DNA of 64,000 bases from Brachymonas sp049977365 (GTDB taxonomy: Bacteria; Pseudomonadota; Gammaproteobacteria; Burkholderiales; Burkholderiaceae_C). The translations under genes and the position numbers were made by a program. Where the stretch lies: NCBI RefSeq assembly GCF_049977365.1, contig NZ_JBNGEN010000001.1, forward strand, positions 558,001-622,000, read 5' to 3'. Positions 60,560 through 64,000 of this stretch are shown in pieces (positions within the stretch are counted from its first letter, which is position 1; every line of letters starts with the position of its first letter). Under the pieces are notes generated by a model. That model was not told the origin of the DNA, ran no database searches, and was given only the letters and a program-made list of their open reading frames with translations.

Positions 60560-61342
60560 TCAATCCTCCAGCCGGCGACGGAACACCAGGCGATCCGGCC
60601 CCGACGCCGGCGCGTCATAGGCATAGCCTTCGCGGTCAAAGCTCCGGAGCCCTTCGACCGAGGCGACGCGGTGTTCCACGGCATGGCGCACCATGAGCCC
60701 GCGCGCCCGCTTGGCGTGGAAGCTGATGATCTTGTAGCGTCCGCCCTTGAAGTCCTCGAACACGCACTCCACCACGCGCGTCTTCAGGGCCTGCAGGTCC
60801 ACCGAGCGGAAATACTCCTGCGAGGCCAGATTGACCAGCACGCGCCCCGCTTCGGGTTCCTGCGCCAGGCGCTCACGCAGGTAGCGTGCGATGCGATCGC
60901 CCCAGAACTGGTAGAGATCGCGGCCACGCGGATTGGCAAGGCGCGTGCCCATTTCGAGGCGGTAAGGTTCGAGCAGATCGAGCGGGCGCAGCACGCCGTA
61001 GAGGCCGCTCAGGATGCAGAGGTGCTGCTGCAGCCAGTCGAGCTGTGCGCCGTCCAGGCTGCGGGCATCCAGGCCCTCGTACACATCGCCATTGAACGCC
61101 AGCACGGCCGGGCGGGCATTGTCGGGGGTCGCCTGTTCGCTCCAGACGGCATAGCGTGCCACATTGAGGGTGGCGAGCTTGTCGCTGATGTGCATGAGCT
61201 CGGCGAGCTGTTGCGGGGACTGGTCGCGCAGCACCTGCACCAGTTCTGCCGCCTGATCCATGAACATGGGCGCGCTGTGGGCGGAAGTGGCAAGAGGTGT
61301 CTCGTAATCCAGAGACTTGGCAGGAGATACAACGAAAAGCAT
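60560..61342 (-). CDS. yaaA: Peroxide stress protein YaaA
   Basis: A 260-residue protein of the YaaA/DUF328 family that in E. coli binds DNA and limits iron-driven damage during hydrogen peroxide stress. The signature starts MLFVVSPAKSLDYETPL, then FNGDVYEGLDARSL, LSGLYGVLRPLDLLEPYRLEMGT and ISFHAKRARGLMVRHAVEHR are present. It lies directly before queF on the minus strand. Confidence 0.93.
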   Translation of the reverse strand: MLFVVSPAKSLDYETPLATSAHSAPMFMDQAAELVQVLRDQSPQQLAELMHISDKLATLNVARYAVWSEQATPDNARPAVLAFNGDVYEGLDARSLDGAQLDWLQQHLCILSGLYGVLRPLDLLEPYRLEMGTRLANPRGRDLYQFWGDRIARYLRERLAQEPEAGRVLVNLASQEYFRSVDLQALKTRVVECVFEDFKGGRYKIISFHAKRARGLMVRHAVEHRVASVEGLRSFDREGYAYDAPASGPDRLVFRRRLED

Positions 61343-61426
61343 GGCAGAAGGCAAATGGGCAGGACGCTCCGCAAGAGGCCTGCCCACCCGGCGCCCGGTG
61401 TTCCGGGCATCAAGACTCCCCGGCCA

Positions 61427-62377
61427 TCAGCCGTCGAGCCCCGTCTCGACCTTCACCTGGTCGATCACCTTGCGCAGCAGGTCTGCGGAATGGGCCAATT
61501 GTGCCAGCTCGTCGGGCAGCAGGGGGTAGCGCAGCACCCGCTCGATGCCCTGTGCATTGACGACACAGGGCACACTGAGCACCACGTTGTTCAGGCCGTA
61601 CTCGCCATTGAGCTGGGTGCCCACCGGCAGCACGGAATGCTCGTTGATGGTGATGGCCCGGATGATGCGGAACACGCTTGCGGCGATGCCGTGGTTGGTG
61701 TTGAACTTGCGCCGGAAGATCTCGATGCCGGCCTGCTTGACATCCTCCAGCAGGGCCGCCTTGTCGAACGGAGGCATGCCATGGGCCACACAGTAGTCGT
61801 CGATCGACAGGCCGGCGATGTTGGCAATGCTCCAGGGAATCGTGGCACTCATGCCATGCTCGCCCATGACCATGCCGAAGACGTTCTTGGGATCGAGTCC
61901 CACACGGTCGCCCAGGATCTTCATGAGCCGCGCCGTGTCGATCACGCAGCCCGCACTGATGACGCGATCCGGCGGATAGCCGGTGTTGCTGACGATGAAG
62001 TGCGCCAGCACGTCGCACGGGTTGGTCACGATGATGAGGATGGCGTCTGGCGCATAGTGTTCGAGCTCCCGCGCGATCTCCACGCAGATGCCCGAGTTGA
62101 TCTGCGCGAGCTCCTGGCGGTCCTGCCCCACCTTGATCTGCGCGCCTGCCGTGATGATCACGACATCACTGCCAGCCGCATCGGCATAGTCGCCTGCCAC
62201 GATGTGCGTGTTCTTCGAGAAGGCCAGCGCACTGGTATGGCTGAAATCGAGTTGTTCGCCTTCGCTGCGGTCACGGTTCTTGTCCACCAGCACCAGCTCG
62301 CGGCACTCACCCATGGTAAGGATGTAGCTGCAGACCGCCACACCGACGGCCCCCGCTCCGATCACAGAGATTTTCAT
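61427..62377 (-). CDS. L-2-hydroxyacid (lactate/malate-type) dehydrogenase
   Basis: The 316-residue NAD-dependent enzyme has VIGAGAVGVAVCSYIL for NAD binding, catalytic Asp and Arg in IDTARLM, and the proton-donor His in GEHGMSATIPWS. In the specificity loop the residue that is Gln in lactate and Arg in malate dehydrogenases reads Ile (AGAQIKVGQDR), so a larger or less polar 2-oxoacid may be the substrate. It is an LDH-fold enzyme; the exact substrate is open. A gap of 265 bases with an AT-rich core separates it from the divergent exporter gene. Confidence 0.85.
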   Translation of the reverse strand: MKISVIGAGAVGVAVCSYILTMGECRELVLVDKNRDRSEGEQLDFSHTSALAFSKNTHIVAGDYADAAGSDVVIITAGAQIKVGQDRQELAQINSGICVEIARELEHYAPDAILIIVTNPCDVLAHFIVSNTGYPPDRVISAGCVIDTARLMKILGDRVGLDPKNVFGMVMGEHGMSATIPWSIANIAGLSIDDYCVAHGMPPFDKAALLEDVKQAGIEIFRRKFNTNHGIAASVFRIIRAITINEHSVLPVGTQLNGEYGLNNVVLSVPCVVNAQGIERVLRYPLLPDELAQLAHSADLLRKVIDQVKVETGLDG

Positions 62378-62544
62378 TGGTCATGTACTCCATTGCGGGG
62401 CCGGATCAGCCAGTCCGTGCACCATGCACGGGTACTGTGCATGCTCCGGCCCCACGCGGGGATGGTAGCAACAAGCATTCCAGTCCGCGGCCGCCGCCGC
62501 AAGCCTGCAGGACACTCCCCGGAAACAGACCGTAAGGTTCCGAT

Positions 62545-62580
62545 ACACCATACAATATATTTATTAATATAATGATTGCC
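62545..62580. promoter_or_regulatory. AT-rich divergent promoter region
   Basis: Between the dehydrogenase and the exporter, TACAAT at 62551 and TATAAT at 62568 lie in an AT block; on the minus strand TATATT-type -10 sequences are also possible. Assignment to one or the other gene is not resolved. Confidence 0.4.
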
Positions 62581-62642
62581 ATGCGCATCGTTTCCTCGCT
62601 TTTCTCTTTCCAATCCTCTCTCCTTTTCCTGCGGGCACGCAC

Positions 62643-63473
62643 ATGACGCTGCATCTCACCAGCATCCTTCTCGGGCTCGGCATCGGGGCCGTCATGGGAC
62701 TGACCGGCGCCGGAGGCGGCATTCTGGCCATACCGGCTCTGGTGCTCGGCTCAGGACTGGGCATGGTCAGCGCCAAGCCGGTCGCCCTGGTGGCCGTCTC
62801 TCTCGGCAGCGCCCTGAGTGCAGCCGATGGGCTGCGCAGAGGGCTGGTGCGCTACAAGGCAGCCTTCTACATGGTGCTGCTGGGTGCCTTGACCGCGCCT
62901 GTGGGGCTGTGGCTGGCGCACCAGGTGTCCCCCGAACTGCTCGCCCTGCTCTTCAGCGCCATCATGCTGTTCGTGGCATGGCGAACATGGCGCAGCACGC
63001 TGGCGCGGCATGCTGCCCAGGCCCACACCGTCGATGCCCCCTGCCGCCTCGACCCTGAAACCGGGCGCTTCTGCTGGACGCCCGCCTGCTTTCTCACGCT
63101 CGGAAGCATCGGCGCGGTGACGGGGCTGTTCACCGGCATGCTGGGCGTGGGAGGCGGATTCTTCATCGTGCCCATGCTGCAGCGCTATACCAATCTCACC
63201 CACCACGGCATCGTGCTGACGTCGCTGGCGGTCATTGCGCTGGTGTCCGGCACCACGGTCCTGCAGGGCACGCTGCATGGCTCGACCTCCATTCCCCCCG
63301 AGGGATGGTATTTCATCGCCGCCACGGCCGTGGGCATGCTCGCCAGCCGCATGGTGGCCCACCGCATCCCGCACACCCTGCTCAAGCGCGGCTTTGCCGC
63401 CCTGGTGCTGCTGGCCACCGTGCTGCTGCTGATGCGCACCTTTGCCCCCCAGTGGCTGCCCATGGCGGCCTGA
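62643..63473 (+). CDS. TauE/SafE family sulfite/organosulfonate exporter-like protein
   Basis: A 276-residue membrane protein with about eight helices. Each half starts with a glycine-rich repeat typical of the family: GIGAVMGLTGAGGGILAIPALV and GLFTGMLGVGGGFFIVPML. Members export sulfite, sulfoacetate or similar anions, or move other small acids. The next gene is an ETHE1-like metallo-hydrolase, which supports a role in sulfur oxidation or detoxification. Confidence 0.88.
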   Translation: MTLHLTSILLGLGIGAVMGLTGAGGGILAIPALVLGSGLGMVSAKPVALVAVSLGSALSAADGLRRGLVRYKAAFYMVLLGALTAPVGLWLAHQVSPELLALLFSAIMLFVAWRTWRSTLARHAAQAHTVDAPCRLDPETGRFCWTPACFLTLGSIGAVTGLFTGMLGVGGGFFIVPMLQRYTNLTHHGIVLTSLAVIALVSGTTVLQGTLHGSTSIPPEGWYFIAATAVGMLASRMVAHRIPHTLLKRGFAALVLLATVLLLMRTFAPQWLPMAA

Positions 63474-63495
63474 TCGCCCCCACAAGGAGACAAGC

Positions 63496-64000
63496 ATGGC
63501 CCCTCAAGTCGTCGTTACCCCCTTCTTCGACAGCTTTTCAAGCACCTTCAGCTACGTGCTGCATACCGGTCCGGGCAGTGCCTGCGCCATCATCGACCCG
63601 GTGCTCGACTATGATCCCAAGGCCGGGCGCACCGGCACCCACAGTGCCCAGCGCATCGTCGACCATGTACGTGGCCTTGAGCTCGATGTGCAGTGGATCA
63701 TCGAGACACACGCCCATGCCGATCACCTCACCAGCGCGGCATGGCTGCACGAGCAGGTGGGGGGTACCGTGGTCATCGGCCAGCCGATCACCACCGTCCA
63801 GCGCACGTTTGCCGGCATCTTTCACCTGCCGGAGCTGGCCTGCGACGGCAGCCAGTTCGGGCAACTGATGTCCGATGGGGACCGCATCGCCCTGGGAACG
63901 CTCCAGATCGAGGCCCTGCATGTCCCGGGACACACCCCGGCCGACATGGCCTATCGCGTACACACGCCGACCGGACAGGCCGATCTGGTGTTCGTCGGCG
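63496..64000 (+). CDS. MBL-fold metallo-hydrolase, ETHE1/Blh-like (partial)
   Basis: The gene runs off the window after 168 codons. It starts after AAGGAG. The metal-binding motif THAHADHLT is at about residues 71-79 and a further His is in VPGHTPADMAYRV. The order and start (TPFFDSFSSTFSYVLHTGPGSACAIIDPVLDYD) fit persulfide dioxygenase-like proteins related to ETHE1 and Blh, which oxidise glutathione persulfide to sulfite. The adjoining exporter could remove the sulfite. Family is clear, exact activity inferred. Confidence 0.85.
   Translation, partial: MAPQVVVTPFFDSFSSTFSYVLHTGPGSACAIIDPVLDYDPKAGRTGTHSAQRIVDHVRGLELDVQWIIETHAHADHLTSAAWLHEQVGGTVVIGQPITTVQRTFAGIFHLPELACDGSQFGQLMSDGDRIALGTLQIEALHVPGHTPADMAYRVHTPTGQADLVFVG

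Noticed and set aside
59474..62572. 1032-codon plus-strand frame over queF, yaaA and the dehydrogenase
   Set aside because: It is antisense to three well-conserved genes and has no domain of its own.

Overview
The window is 64 kb of a GC-rich (roughly 60-65 percent) chromosome from a betaproteobacterium, most likely a member of the Burkholderiales. This rests on protein families and gene order: trxA next to rho, dnaX-ybaB-recR, fmdB-DUF502-aspS-EEP nuclease, ubiE/ubiJ/ubiB, ybgC-tolQRA and ribH-nusB-aminotransferase. The genus cannot be fixed from the sequence alone. Almost everything is core chromosome. I see no insertion sequence, prophage, CRISPR array, rRNA or tRNA gene. The one RNA gene recognised is the small SRP RNA (ffs).

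Layout. 0-5.7 kb: end of ribBA (C-terminal domain apparently degenerate), ribH, nusB, a class I aminotransferase, then ybgC-tolQ-tolR-tolA with no tolB or pal behind it. 5.8-9.4 kb: dnaE on the minus strand. 9.7-12.8 kb: a compact signalling module with a degenerate receiver/winged-helix protein, a CvnD/MglA-type small GTPase and three Roadblock-type proteins. 13-16.2 kb: a redox divergon (pirin, DoxX, flavodoxin-like oxidoreductase against a LysR regulator). 16.2-26.7 kb: gluQ, trmB, malonyl-CoA decarboxylase, a bacteriohemerythrin under a perfect FNR-type box, adk, uppP, asparaginase divergent from lexA, a hypothetical gene and a 2-hydroxyacid dehydrogenase. 26.7-36 kb: ffs, an AddAB-type helicase-nuclease, trxA, rho and a secreted nuclease. 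36-43 kb: membrane-stress-type small proteins, a BLUF protein beside folE, and the fmdB-aspS operon. 43-53 kb: a Na+/solute symporter, ubiquinone genes (ubiB, ubiJ, ubiE), DUF971, recR, ybaB, dnaX. 53-64 kb: lldD, a SPOR lipoprotein, dinB, three-gene proton-translocating transhydrogenase (pntAa-Ab-B), queF, yaaA, an L-2-hydroxyacid dehydrogenase, a TauE/SafE exporter and the start of an ETHE1-like metallo-hydrolase.

How the parts fit. Lactate oxidation (LldD), ubiquinone synthesis, the transhydrogenase and the FNR-linked hemerythrin suggest a respiring organism that meets changing oxygen. DNA replication and repair are well represented (DnaE, DnaX, AddAB, LexA, RecR, DinB). The items most worth a second look are the GTPase/Roadblock/pseudo-receiver module at 9.7-12.8 kb, a nine-adenine slippage site in dnaX with stops placed immediately in both alternative frames, a BLUF photoreceptor in which the key tyrosine is phenylalanine, a perfect FNR box placed as a class II site before the hemerythrin gene, and a hairpin that puts the ubiJ start codon in its loop.

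All calls come from reading the sequence and translations by eye. No database search was run.
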